From positions 1-34,974 of the forward strand of contig NZ_JRLB01000105.1 of NCBI RefSeq assembly GCF_000764495.1: a stretch of DNA of 34,974 nt. Direction: 5' to 3'. The stretch's first letter is position 1. Every line of letters begins with the position of its first letter. Positions 24,494 to 33,676 of this stretch are shown piece by piece. The notes under the pieces were generated by a model. The model was given only the letters and a program-made list of their open reading frames with translations, made no database searches and was not told where the DNA came from. This DNA is from Nitrincola sp. A-D6. GTDB taxonomy: Bacteria > Pseudomonadota > Gammaproteobacteria > Pseudomonadales > Balneatricaceae. A program made the translations under genes and the position numbers.

Positions 24494-25849
24494 TTAAGCT
24501 TCATCACTGCCAGTCATAAGTGCTTCACGCTGCAAACCCAAACGTAGCATTTTCTGATTCAGGGTGCGCCTCGGTAGTTGCAGTTCTTCCATAACCCGCT
24601 GCACATTGCCTTTATGGCAAATAAGTGACTTACGAATCAAGTTGCGTTCATAGTCTTCCAGCTGTACGGCAAGGCTTGAGGGTGTATCGGCAAGCTGTTG
24701 CGGGCTTGCCTGGCTTTCAAGCCCCAATGCATAGCGTGTGGCTTTGTTGCGCAGTTCGCGCACATTACCGCGCCAGGGATTCTGCAACAGTGCCTGGGTG
24801 TAAGCCGTATCGGGTGCCTCTATCTCCAGGTCATGCACTTCAGCCGCTTGGTAGATAAAGTGTTGGAATAACATCAGGATATCCTCCTGACGTTCGCGTA
24901 AAGGCGGAATGTTCAGTTCAGCAACGGCCAGCCGGTAATACAGGTCTTCGCGGAACTGGCCCTGTTCTGACAGCTCCAGCAGGTCGATTTTGGTGGCTGA
25001 GATAATGATCAGGTCCAGGTCGATGAGGTGATTGCTGCCGATGCGTTCCACTTGCTGCTCCTGTATCGCCCTTAGCAGCTTGATCTGCACCGGCAGCGGC
25101 ATGGATTCGATTTCATCCAGAAACAGGGTGCCACCACTGGCCAGTTCCAGTTTTCCTTCACGTGATTCCACCGCGCCGGTAAACGCACCTTTACGGTGCC
25201 CGAAGAGTTCCGATTCCACCAGTTCATGGGTTAGGGCACCGCAGTTGATCGCCACAAAAGGCTTGTCTGCCCTTGGGCTGCATTCATGCAGAGAGCGTGC
25301 TACCGCTTCCTTGCCTGCACCCGTTTCGCCATGGATGAGAATATTCGCCTGAACTTTTCCCAAACGCTGAACTTGCTGGCGCAGGGTGACTATGGCCTGA
25401 CTGTTACCCAGTAAGCGCTTATTGACCGGGTCGTGCATGGCCGCGCGCAGGCGGTTGTTTTCCAGCTGCAGGGCGCGGGTAATCAGCGCCTTGCGGATAA
25501 TCTCTTCCAGACGTTCCGGATCAAACGGTTTTTCCAGAAAATCCCAGGCACCGTTGCGCATGGCTTCAACGGCCATGGGAATATCGCCATGGCCGGTGAT
25601 CAGAATAATCGGTAGCCCCGGTACTTTCGCTTGCACCCGGGCCATGAGTTCGGTGCCACTGATGCCCGGCATACGGATATCGGACACCAGTACGCCGGGA
25701 AAGTCCGCATTAATATATTCTTCTGCAGCCAGGGGGTCATCCAGGGTGATCACTTGAATATCTGACAGCTCCAGCCATTGCCGGGTCGCTTCGAGTACGG
25801 CGGGGTCGTCGTCTACCAGTAAAACTTTATTACACTCTATCTGCGTCAT
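24494..25849 (-). CDS. Sigma-54-dependent response regulator, DctD-like
   Basis: A 451-residue NtrC-family activator. Receiver domain with phospho-acceptor D57 (VLVSDIRMPG). AAA+ domain with Walker A GETGAGKE, ESELFGHRKGAFTGAVE (the sigma-54-contacting GAFTGA loop intact), GGTLFLDEIESMP (Walker B) and R-finger region REDLYYRL. C-terminal Fis-type HTH (NVQRVMEELQLPRRTLNQKMLRLGL). Start ATG overlaps the kinase stop by four bases, so the pair is coupled. Best target is the sigma-54 promoter at 24320, about 160 bases past its stop. Confidence 0.92.
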   Translation of the reverse strand: MTQIECNKVLLVDDDPAVLEATRQWLELSDIQVITLDDPLAAEEYINADFPGVLVSDIRMPGISGTELMARVQAKVPGLPIILITGHGDIPMAVEAMRNGAWDFLEKPFDPERLEEIIRKALITRALQLENNRLRAAMHDPVNKRLLGNSQAIVTLRQQVQRLGKVQANILIHGETGAGKEAVARSLHECSPRADKPFVAINCGALTHELVESELFGHRKGAFTGAVESREGKLELASGGTLFLDEIESMPLPVQIKLLRAIQEQQVERIGSNHLIDLDLIIISATKIDLLELSEQGQFREDLYYRLAVAELNIPPLRERQEDILMLFQHFIYQAAEVHDLEIEAPDTAYTQALLQNPWRGNVRELRNKATRYALGLESQASPQQLADTPSSLAVQLEDYERNLIRKSLICHKGNVQRVMEELQLPRRTLNQKMLRLGLQREALMTGSDEA

Positions 25850-27638
25850 GCTGCCGTTGCCTTTTGTTCACAAATTGGGAGCCAGACCTCAAAGCGTGCA
25901 CCACCCTCAATCGGGGATTCTGCCCGAATGCTGCCGCCAAGATCCTGTACCAGTCCGTAACAGATAAATAGCCCAAGCCCCATGCCCTGGCCAACGTTCT
26001 TGGTCGAGTAAAAGGGCTCGAACAGGTGCTTGATCTGTTCGGGCGCAAATCCCGGGCCATTATCGTCTACCTGCAATTGCCAACCCCCATTCGTTTCACT
26101 CAGGCGTATGCTGACCTGTGGATCAGGGGTTGTTGATACGGCATCCAGCGCATTACTCAGCAGATTAACCAGTATCTGTTCGATACGTGCATCATCGGCA
26201 CGAATCAGGGCCTGGGTTGGATAATCGGCTTGAATAGAAACTTGTTGTTGGTTGATGCGATGCTCCAGCATTTCCAATACAAAGTCGATGCGTGCTGACC
26301 AGTCAACTGGTTGAGATTGTGTGGGTGCCTGGCGCACAAAGACTTTCAATTGTGCGGTGATATCACTCATGCGGCTGGTCAGGGTCATGATTTTGTCCAG
26401 CGCTGTATCTACCTGTTCATACAGGGCACGCGTCAGCAGCTTGCGGCCGGAAGCCGCATAGGTACGTACTGCCGTGAGGGGTTGGTTCAGTTCGTGTGAC
26501 AAACCTGCGGCCATGATTCCCAGTGCGGCAAGTTTTTCCGATTGCACCAGCTCACGCTGGATACGTTGTAACTCAGAGGTGCGTTTCTGCAGCTCAGCCG
26601 TGCGGTCAACCACCTGATCTTCCAGGCTGTCATTCAGTGCACGCAGGCGTTGTTCAGCTTTTAATGCGGCCTGTGTGCGCCGACTGCGCTCGCGCATCCA
26701 TAATACGCCAGTAAGGCAAAGAATATACAAAATGAGCACTAATCCTGCGGCCAGAAAAGCAAACTGGTACAGGGGACGTACTGGCACTAAGTAATGAATC
26801 GACCAGCCGGGTCGGGAGAGTTCCAGTGTTTTGTTTAAATAACCCGCTGTTTTTCCATCCGCTTCTGGCATCACCTGAAAATAGTTGCTGCGCTTGACCC
26901 CCAAGGGCTTGAGTTCGATAGAATCAAATTGCCGGTTGCGGCGGATATCATCCAGCTGATTATCTGCAAGCGCGTCGATATAACGATACTTCCACTGCGG
27001 ATGGCTGGAGAGAACAATAATGTTATTGGTATCCGATACAAATACTTTCTCGGCGGCCAGTTGCCAGTCTGCCTGCAGGGGTTCCAGATCTACTTTAACT
27101 ACCGCTACCCCCTGGCGCTCCCCACTTTGACTGATGACACGCTCAGACAGAAAGTAACCTGGTAGTCCGGTGGTGGTGCCGATGGCAAAAAATTCACCCT
27201 GGCCGGAGCGGATGGCATCACTGAAATAAGGGCGGAAACGGTAGTTATTACCGATAAAACTTTCGGCTTCCTGATAATTGCTGGATGCCAGTGTCTGTCC
27301 CTGCGCATCCATCAGGTAGATTTCATCGGCGAGTGAGGTGCGGCGGGTACGTGCCAGAAACGCGTTAATACTATCGGCCAGCGGCGAGTTTGAATTGTCC
27401 AGAAGCTGCTTTACATCGGGTGTCTGCGCAATCATCCAGGCAGGTAATCATACTTGTTGATCGCACCTTCAAAACTGCTGGCGTAGAGATTAAGGCGCTC
27501 ATCGGCTTGTTGTAAGGCTTGCTCTTTGGCGTGGTTTAAGCCCATCCAGGCGGTAAGTGCCAGCAGAAACGGCAGCAACAGGAAGCCCACCAGCCAAATG
27601 CGGCGCATCTCCCAAACGGATCTGTCTGATTTTTGCAT
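25846..27638 (-). CDS. DctB-like sensor histidine kinase, one frame break
   Basis: Membrane kinase partner of the adjacent activator. N-terminal helix RIWLVGFLLLPFLLALTAWMGL, a periplasmic double-PDC sensor (DEIYLMDAQGQTLASSNYQEAESFIGNNYRFRPYF, GTTTGLPGYFLS), a second helix (LAAGLVLILYILCLTGVLW), coiled coil, HisKA with AAGLSHELNQPLTAVRTYA, and HATPase with NLLSNALDAV, DNGPGF and GQGMGLGLFI. The first frame stops at 27432 after NKYDYLP. One added base (GG to GGG) joins it to MIAQTPDVKQLL, the expected DctB linker, giving about 600 residues. M at 27638 is preferred; 27689 is the next start out. Family members sense C4-dicarboxylates; context here suggests glutarate or a relative. Confidence 0.88.
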
Positions 27639-27690
27639 AACCGGCCCTGAAATTTTGTAAGCCTGCCATAATACAGGTGATTGATGCAAA

Positions 27691-27707
27691 GATAAGCGAA
27701 TCTTATC
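27691..27707. promoter_or_regulatory. Inverted repeat between dctB-like and gcdH-like genes
   Basis: GATAAG (27691-27696) and CTTATC (27702-27707) around CGAAT, in the divergent intergenic region. Candidate operator for either direction; no protein can be assigned. Confidence 0.35.
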
Positions 27708-27881
27708 GCAGGCGCAAATTTGAACGAATCCCCCGGCTTTACTGGCTTGTGGTGATTTTTAGCCGTGATTTTGGGGTGTATCCGGAATGGCTGCAAATAG
27801 AATCGCTTGATTTCTCCTATTTATTATAATAAATATAAGAAATGGCTTGGCCAAATTACAATTATCGCGGAGGCGCAAACA

Positions 27882-29060
27882 ATGATTTCGTTCCAGTGGG
27901 ATGACCCGTTTTTTTTCGAACAACAGTTAACTGATGATGAACGTCAGATTCAGGACGCCGCGCGCGCCTATTGCCAGGAAAAACTCCAGCCACGTGTGCT
28001 GAGTGCGGCTCGTGAAGAGCGTTTTGACAAAGAAATTATGAATGAAATGGGTGAAATGGGCCTGTTAGGTCCAACCGTTGCTGAGGTTTATGGCGGCGCC
28101 GGTGTTAACAGCGTGTCCTATGGTTTGATTGCCCGCGAAGTCGAGCGTGTGGATTCTGGTTACCGCTCAGCGATGAGTGTGCAGTCTTCACTGGTGATGT
28201 TTCCGATCGAAGCCTATGGCAGTGAAGAGCAGAAGCAAAAGTACCTGCCAAAACTGGCTACGGCTGAGCTGATTGGCTGTTTTGGTTTGACCGAGCCGGA
28301 TCATGGATCTGACCCAGGTTCGATGATTACCCGTGCGCGTAAAGTTGATGGCGGCTATCTGCTCAGCGGCCAGAAAATGTGGATCACCAACAGCCCGATT
28401 GCTGATATTGCCGTAGTCTGGGCCAAGTCAGATGCGCATGATGGCAAGATCAAAGGCTTTATTGTTGAGCGTGGTACCGAAGGCTTCAGCACACCGAAGA
28501 TCAGCGGCAAGTTGTCGCTACGTGCGTCAATCACCGGTGAAATTGTATTGGATAACGCCTTTGTACCCGAAGAAAACCTGCTGCCCGGTGCTAGCGGTCT
28601 GTCTGGCCCCTTCGGCTGTCTGAACAAAGCCCGCTTTGGTATCGCCTGGGGCGTGTTAGGTGCGGCTGAGTTCTGCTGGCATGCCGCACGTCAGTACACC
28701 CTGGATCGCAAGCAGTTTGGTCGCCCACTGGCGGCTACGCAGCTGATTCAGATGAAGCTGACCAATATGCAGACCGAAATCACGCTGGGCTTGCAGGCAG
28801 TATTGCAGGTTGGTCGTCTGATGGACGAGGGTAACTGGGCGCCGGAAATGATCTCCATGGTCAAGCGTAACAACTGCGGTAAAGCCCTGGATATTGCGCG
28901 TGTAGCGCGTGATATGCACGGTGGCAACGGTGTTTCCGATGAGTATGGTGTGATGCGTCATATGGTGAACCTGGAGTCAGTGAATACCTATGAAGGCACC
29001 CATGATGTCCACGGCCTGATTCTGGGGCGTGCACAAACCGGTATTCAGGCATTTTTCTGA
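27882..29060 (+). CDS. gcdH: Glutaryl-CoA dehydrogenase
   Basis: Acyl-CoA dehydrogenase-family flavoenzyme that oxidises and decarboxylates glutaryl-CoA to crotonyl-CoA. Visible: [45 protein letters not shown] (FAD/substrate site), [37 protein letters not shown] helix (as [13 protein letters not shown]), [23 protein letters not shown], and [24 protein letters not shown] with the catalytic Glu at 371. Subtype is fixed by the HGGNG..E..VMRH and YEGTHD pattern. ATG 27882 with a GGAGG site gives 392 residues; the longer frame to 27807 lacks support. Divergent from the dctB-like gene and followed 24 bases later by a CoA-transferase. Confidence 0.92.
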   Translation: MISFQWDDPFFFEQQLTDDERQIQDAARAYCQEKLQPRVLSAAREERFDKEIMNEMGEMGLLGPTVAEVYGGAGVNSVSYGLIAREVERVDSGYRSAMSVQSSLVMFPIEAYGSEEQKQKYLPKLATAELIGCFGLTEPDHGSDPGSMITRARKVDGGYLLSGQKMWITNSPIADIAVVWAKSDAHDGKIKGFIVERGTEGFSTPKISGKLSLRASITGEIVLDNAFVPEENLLPGASGLSGPFGCLNKARFGIAWGVLGAAEFCWHAARQYTLDRKQFGRPLAATQLIQMKLTNMQTEITLGLQAVLQVGRLMDEGNWAPEMISMVKRNNCGKALDIARVARDMHGGNGVSDEYGVMRHMVNLESVNTYEGTHDVHGLILGRAQTGIQAFF

Positions 29061-29084
29061 TCACCAATCGATGAGGTAAGTAAT

Positions 29085-30295
29085 ATGCCGGCACAACCCT
29101 TACTGGGTGTCAGAGTACTGGACCTGTCCCGTATTCTGGCCGGCCCCTGGTGCAGCCAGCAGTTGGCTGATCTCGGGGCTGAAGTGATCAAGATCGAACG
29201 CCCCGGTGAGGGTGATGATACGCGTCGCTGGGTCCGCCCTGGTTGGATAAGTCACATGAAGCAGCCTATTACCTGGGCGCCAATCGCGGCAAACAGTCGG
29301 TCACTATCGACATGGCCAGTGCTGATGGCCAGGCGCTACTGCATCAACTGGTGCAATCCTGTGATGTGGTGCTGGAAAACTTCAAGGTGGGTGGTCTGAA
29401 AAAATACCATCTGGATTATGCTTCGTTACAGGCGATCAAACCTGATCTGATCTACTGCTCCATTACCGGCTTTGGTCAGGATGGACCCTATGCCCAACGT
29501 GCCGGTTACGACTTTATGATTCAGGGCATGGGGGGCTTGATGAGCCTTACCGGTCAGCCTGACTCTGAAGTCGGCGGTGGTCCGGTTAAGGTGGGTGTGG
29601 CGTTTGCCGATATCTTCACCGGCATGTATGCCGCAAATGCTATTCTGGCAGCACTGCTGCAGCGTCAGCGAACCGGTGAAGGCACCTATATCGATCTGGC
29701 CCTGCTGGACGTGCAGGTGGGTGTGTTGGCGAACCAGGCACTCAACTATCTGACCTCTGGCGATGTGCCGCAGCGTTTAGGCAACGCTCATCCGAATATC
29801 GTACCCTACCAGGCGTTTGCAACGGCTGATGGGTATATCATTCTGGCGGTGGGCAATGATGGTCAGTTCCGGCGTTTTTGTGAAACGGCCGGCTGTGCTG
29901 AATTAGCCGATAATCCACGTTTTGCCAGCAATGCCTTGCGCGTGCAACATCGTAATGAACTGATTCCGCTACTGCTTGAACCTATGCGTCAGAAAACCAC
30001 CGATGAATGGCTGGTGTCGCTGGAGCAGGTGGGCGTACCTTGTGGTCCGATTAATACCCTGGATCGCGTGTTTGATGATCCGCAGGTGAAACATCGCGGC
30101 CTGAAAATCACCCGTTCGCATCCTGAAGATGGTGAGGTTAATCTGGTCAGCAACCCCATCCGCTTTAACGGCGAAGCCCTGAACGCACCCACCGCACCGC
30201 CGATGCTGGGCGAACATACCGAGGTAGTTTTGAGCCAGCAGCTTGGCCTGGATGCACAAACCCTGGCTGATCTCAAAGCCAAAGGCGTGATTTGA
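29085..30295 (+). CDS. Class III (CaiB/BaiF) CoA-transferase, probably glutarate-activating, one frame break
   Basis: Family III CoA-transferase. Begins [42 protein letters not shown]. As given it shifts frame at about 29233; one G added (TGGGT to TGGGGT) reads [27 protein letters not shown], the family consensus, giving about 403 residues. Also seen: [36 protein letters not shown] and [16 protein letters not shown] with the catalytic Asp at 176 (repaired numbering). GAGG precedes ATG 29085. Directly behind gcdH it most likely moves CoA from succinyl-CoA to glutarate, like human SUGCT; that assignment comes from context. Confidence 0.85.
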
Positions 30296-30308
30296 GGGAA
30301 GCAACATT

Positions 30309-30442
30309 GTAGGAGCCCGGTCTCCGGGCGATGTTTGCGATAATTGCGATATTTGTAGGGGTTCATTCGCTCGCAGAGCGAGCTCCTACAGGCGAGCTCC
30401 TACAGGGTTGGACAATATTGTAGGAGCCCGGTCTCCGGGCGA
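30309..30442. repeat. REP cluster after the gcdH operon
   Basis: Full copies at 30309-30331 (+), 30367-30389 (-) and 30420-30442 (+); half copy at 30392-30403. Stems GCCCGG/CCGGGC and GCTCGC/GCGAGC. Lies between convergent genes and may serve as a transcript-end structure. Confidence 0.88.
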
Positions 30443-30480
30443 TTTGATGAGCGCGCGAAGGTGGTCGCGAAAGCGGTGTA

Positions 30481-31224
30481 TTACGACAGCTCGATCTTGC
30501 CAACAAACTCAAGGCGTGCACCCGGAAGTGGGGTCACAGGCAGTTTGATTTGGCAGCTATCAGCTACTTTACTGCGTAAGCGACTTAGATGAACATCAAT
30601 ACGGTTCATCTGAAAGCTTTTCGGATCGGCTCCAAGCGCTGTAATAAGGTCACATCGTGATAGCGTACCTTGCGCCTGTACAAACGCTTTCATGATAGAA
30701 AGTTCACTGGGTGTCAGCTTCACACTTGCCCCGTTTGGGCTGATTAAATGACGGCGGTTGCAACATATTCGCCAGGTAGAGTCCGGTGTTTTTTCTACAT
30801 CAGCAGGATGAGGTGTGTCTGAGGAGAGCATCGGATCAAGTTTCAGTCTCCGCCATAAACTGTCAATACAGGATAACAACTCTTCAGGTACAACCGGCTT
30901 GACGAGGTACATGTCCGCTCCGCACTCAAGGCCATAAACCCTGTCGTTTGAACTGCTTCTTGCGCTGACAATAATAATGCCTATAGATGAGTATTTACGC
31001 AGATGCTGAATGACGCTGGTGCCATCTTCGCCGGGTAATCCAAGATCAATAATCACAATATCCACTGGATCAACGGCCGCAATTTTGTAATAGGCCTCAG
31101 CGCTGTCAGTGCTCCAGCAAGGATAGGTGTTTATTTGTAGCCATGCGTGTAATGCTTCACGTTGCTCAGGATCATCTTCAATAAGTGCAAGTCTGGGCTT
31201 GTTAACATTGGACGCTAATTGCAT
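30481..31224 (-). CDS. OmpR/PhoB-type response regulator
   Basis: A 247-residue regulator from ATG 31224 (MQLASNVNKPRLALIEDD), two bases past the kinase stop; a longer frame to 31272 would overlap the kinase gene. Receiver domain with D60 in VIIDLGLPGEDG and the conserved Lys in YLVKP. A 25-residue linker rich in Pro/Asp/Ser. Winged-helix DNA-binding domain: LISPNGASVKLTPSELSIMKAFVQAQGTLSRCDLI..NRIDVHLSRLRSKV. The usual C-terminal VRGxGY hairpin is altered (VTPLPGARLEF), so it is a divergent member. Partner of the upstream kinase. Confidence 0.88.
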   Translation of the reverse strand: MQLASNVNKPRLALIEDDPEQREALHAWLQINTYPCWSTDSAEAYYKIAAVDPVDIVIIDLGLPGEDGTSVIQHLRKYSSIGIIIVSARSSSNDRVYGLECGADMYLVKPVVPEELLSCIDSLWRRLKLDPMLSSDTPHPADVEKTPDSTWRICCNRRHLISPNGASVKLTPSELSIMKAFVQAQGTLSRCDLITALGADPKSFQMNRIDVHLSRLRSKVADSCQIKLPVTPLPGARLEFVGKIELS

Positions 31225-31225
31225 A

Positions 31226-33454
31226 TCAGGCCTGCTTGCAGGGTGGGAAGGTAACATGAAAAAGGGTTCCATCTGTATCTGAAGACATCATATCAATCGT
31301 GCCATTATTACTATCCACTATACGTTTGACAAGATAGAGGCCGACACCTGTGCCGCTGGTATTATCAACGTGCTCCCCTCGAAAATACTTTCGAAATATT
31401 TTTGCCTGGGATGGAGCGGGTATGCCAGTTCCATGATTATGCACTTTCAGTGAAATGGCATGATTATCCTGACTTATAACACAGATCGAGACCTCTGTGT
31501 CTTTGGGTGAATATTTCATCGCATTGTCGAGCAGGTTGGTAATGACAATATCCAGCAACACCGGGTCAGGACTTAAAACCATCGCAGGGCCACAGACGCT
31601 TGTGCTGATATTTCTCAGTGGGTAGGTATTGTGAATGGCATTAATGCTTTGTTGTACCACGGCTGGCAGATCCACCATGACACGACGATTTGTGAGGTTT
31701 GTTGTGCTTAGTCTGTCATCCGCTGTGAGGTTATCGAGAAAGCTGCGAAGGCGATGAATGGCAGCATTAATGCGCTGGTTCATGGCTGATGAATCACTGA
31801 AATTACCCTGTGCCAGTGCGGCTTTAAGTACTGCATTGGCGGTTGCAATGGTAGCAAGTGGAGAGCGGATTTCATGCGACAACATGCTGATAAGCTGTAT
31901 GTGTTCATCCAGTGCGTCGTTGGCGTCGTCTCTGGCCTGGCGCAGTGCTTTTTCGATAGCAACCCGTTCGGTTACATCCATGCCGATGGACAGGATCATG
32001 CCTTCGTCACCATCACGGGTATAAGGGTAGGGTGAATTAACCCATTCACAGGTGATTTCCTTGCCATCACGCGTGAAATTTTTATTGATGAGGCTGACGG
32101 AGTGGCCTTCCCTGAGTGTGGTTATCATCACATCCTTGAACATGGACTGGTCTTCAGACTTGATGATGGTACCAAGAATATTCAGACCGATGATCTCATG
32201 ATGTGGCCAGCCAAATATGTGGCTGGCTGAGGTGTTCCAGTCTTTGATGTAACCCTGATGATCAAGCACCATAAACGCAACCGGAGCATCGTCAAACAGG
32301 GTGCGAAATTTTTGCTCACTTTTGCGCAGCTGCTTGTTGTAATAGATCATAATACTGGCCACGCTGGCAAAGATGGCAGCCAGTATGCATGCCAGGATAA
32401 GACCATAATAAATTCGGGTCAGATCGATGGGCTGTTTCGGCTTGGGCAGATGTAAAAAGCCCTCTAGTGAGATATTCTCCGGCAGCATGCCTATTTCGGC
32501 ATATACATCGGCCATATGTTGCCAGCGCCCGATAATCATATGGCCAGGTTCAATCAAGTCAGTTCGCATCAAACGCTGCATTTCGTTCGCCTCATAGCGA
32601 AGTGCTTCACGGGTTCGTTGCGTGGGGTATTCTTCCAGAATAAGATCGATGATTTCCTCTGTGTTATGCATGGCGTATAACCACCCCCGCATGCTTGCAC
32701 GACGAAACGCTTCTATTTGTTCAGTGTTCTCTGTCAGTAATGCCTGCGTGGTAAAAAGTGTGTCGCCATAAAAATCGATACCTACTGAGCGAGGTGAATA
32801 AAGATGATAGCTGATACCCTGTTGTTCGAGTTCAAACGTTTCAGTGGTGCTATACACAGACTGTGCGGCAACTCTGCCGATAATCAATGGCATCAGGTTG
32901 TATTCATGTAACACGACATCAAACTGATCGATGCTGACGCCTTCACGTTTAAGGTAAGCAAATAACTCGGCAGAGCCTGGCTCTATGGCAACAGAATGGT
33001 GGTTAAGATCACGCAGTGTCTGCAGGCGATTCTCGGTTCTGGATATCAACACCAGGGGTGAATGCTGAAACGTAACCGCAAGTGCCACCACCGGATCACC
33101 CTGATGAAAGTGCAGCAACAGGTCTGATGTACCGATACCAAACTCCGCTCTACCTTGCAAAACCTCAACAATAGGGTCCAGGCCAGGGTGAGCTGGCAGC
33201 AACTCTACCGAAAGCCCTTCTTCCTCATAGTAGCCCTGCGCAATAGCGGCGTAATAGCCAGCAAACTGGAACTGATGGCCCCACTTCAACTGCAACTTCA
33301 GGGGTTCTGATGCCGCTATGCCTGATGCCGGGCATAACAGTACCAGCAGCCACACAAGGAACAGCACGGCCCACCCGTAGGAGCCCGGTACATAACCTGT
33401 AGGAGCCCGGTCCCCGGGCGAGGCTGTCTTCGCTATGACGTTCTGTGGTGACAT
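31226..33454 (-). CDS. Histidine kinase with NMT1/THI5-like periplasmic sensor domain and PAS
   Basis: A 742-residue sensor. Hydrophobic signal/anchor (AVLFLVWLLVLLCPASG), then a periplasmic binding-protein domain of the NMT1/THI5-like (SsuA/ThiY) type: LKLQLKWGHQFQFAGYYAAIAQGYYEEEGLSVELLPA, LQGRAEFGIGTSDLL, LNHHSVAIEPGS. A transmembrane helix follows (IYYGLILACILAAIFASVASIMIYY), then PAS (FDDAPVAFMVLDHQGYIKDWN), HisKA MLSHEIRSPLATIAT, and HATPase NLLDNAMKYS and GTGVGLYLVKRIV. The N-terminal 25 residues are encoded by REP DNA (33377-33421); a GTG at 33367 would start the signal peptide without them. Ligand probably a small organic such as a thiamine precursor, taurine or similar; the ligand is inference. 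Confidence 0.9.
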   Translation of the reverse strand: MSPQNVIAKTASPGDRAPTGYVPGSYGWAVLFLVWLLVLLCPASGIAASEPLKLQLKWGHQFQFAGYYAAIAQGYYEEEGLSVELLPAHPGLDPIVEVLQGRAEFGIGTSDLLLHFHQGDPVVALAVTFQHSPLVLISRTENRLQTLRDLNHHSVAIEPGSAELFAYLKREGVSIDQFDVVLHEYNLMPLIIGRVAAQSVYSTTETFELEQQGISYHLYSPRSVGIDFYGDTLFTTQALLTENTEQIEAFRRASMRGWLYAMHNTEEIIDLILEEYPTQRTREALRYEANEMQRLMRTDLIEPGHMIIGRWQHMADVYAEIGMLPENISLEGFLHLPKPKQPIDLTRIYYGLILACILAAIFASVASIMIYYNKQLRKSEQKFRTLFDDAPVAFMVLDHQGYIKDWNTSASHIFGWPHHEIIGLNILGTIIKSEDQSMFKDVMITTLREGHSVSLINKNFTRDGKEITCEWVNSPYPYTRDGDEGMILSIGMDVTERVAIEKALRQARDDANDALDEHIQLISMLSHEIRSPLATIATANAVLKAALAQGNFSDSSAMNQRINAAIHRLRSFLDNLTADDRLSTTNLTNRRVMVDLPAVVQQSINAIHNTYPLRNISTSVCGPAMVLSPDPVLLDIVITNLLDNAMKYSPKDTEVSICVISQDNHAISLKVHNHGTGIPAPSQAKIFRKYFRGEHVDNTSGTGVGLYLVKRIVDSNNGTIDMMSSDTDGTLFHVTFPPCKQA
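33377..33421. repeat. REP copy and half copy inside or next to the kinase start
   Basis: Full copy 33399-33421 (stem GCCCGG / CCGGGC, loop TCC) and half copy 33377-33390. In the kinase frame they encode a stretch ending in SYG just before the signal peptide. Confidence 0.85.
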
Positions 33455-33610
33455 TTTATGGTTATGAATTGGTTAATTTACTCATATCTAAATGAAATCT
33501 ACTGGATAGAAAACAAAAAGACAGAAAATGAAAGTGATTGTAATACATCGTGTGATGAGGTGCTTACTTTTGCATGATTTAATAGAAAAACTAAAAAAAG
33601 TATGTGTGTG

Positions 33611-33635
33611 GGCAAAGTGCTTAATGCACTTTGCC
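33611..33635. promoter_or_regulatory. Perfect hairpin upstream of the surface-protein gene
   Basis: GGCAAAGTGC / GCACTTTGCC with a five-base loop TTAAT, 42 bases before ATG 33677 and in the divergent gap with the kinase gene. Could be a regulator site or a leader structure; no T tract on the plus side. Confidence 0.6.
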
Positions 33636-33676
33636 TTCTCAGATGGAATAAGTATTAATACGGGGAATGGGAAATC

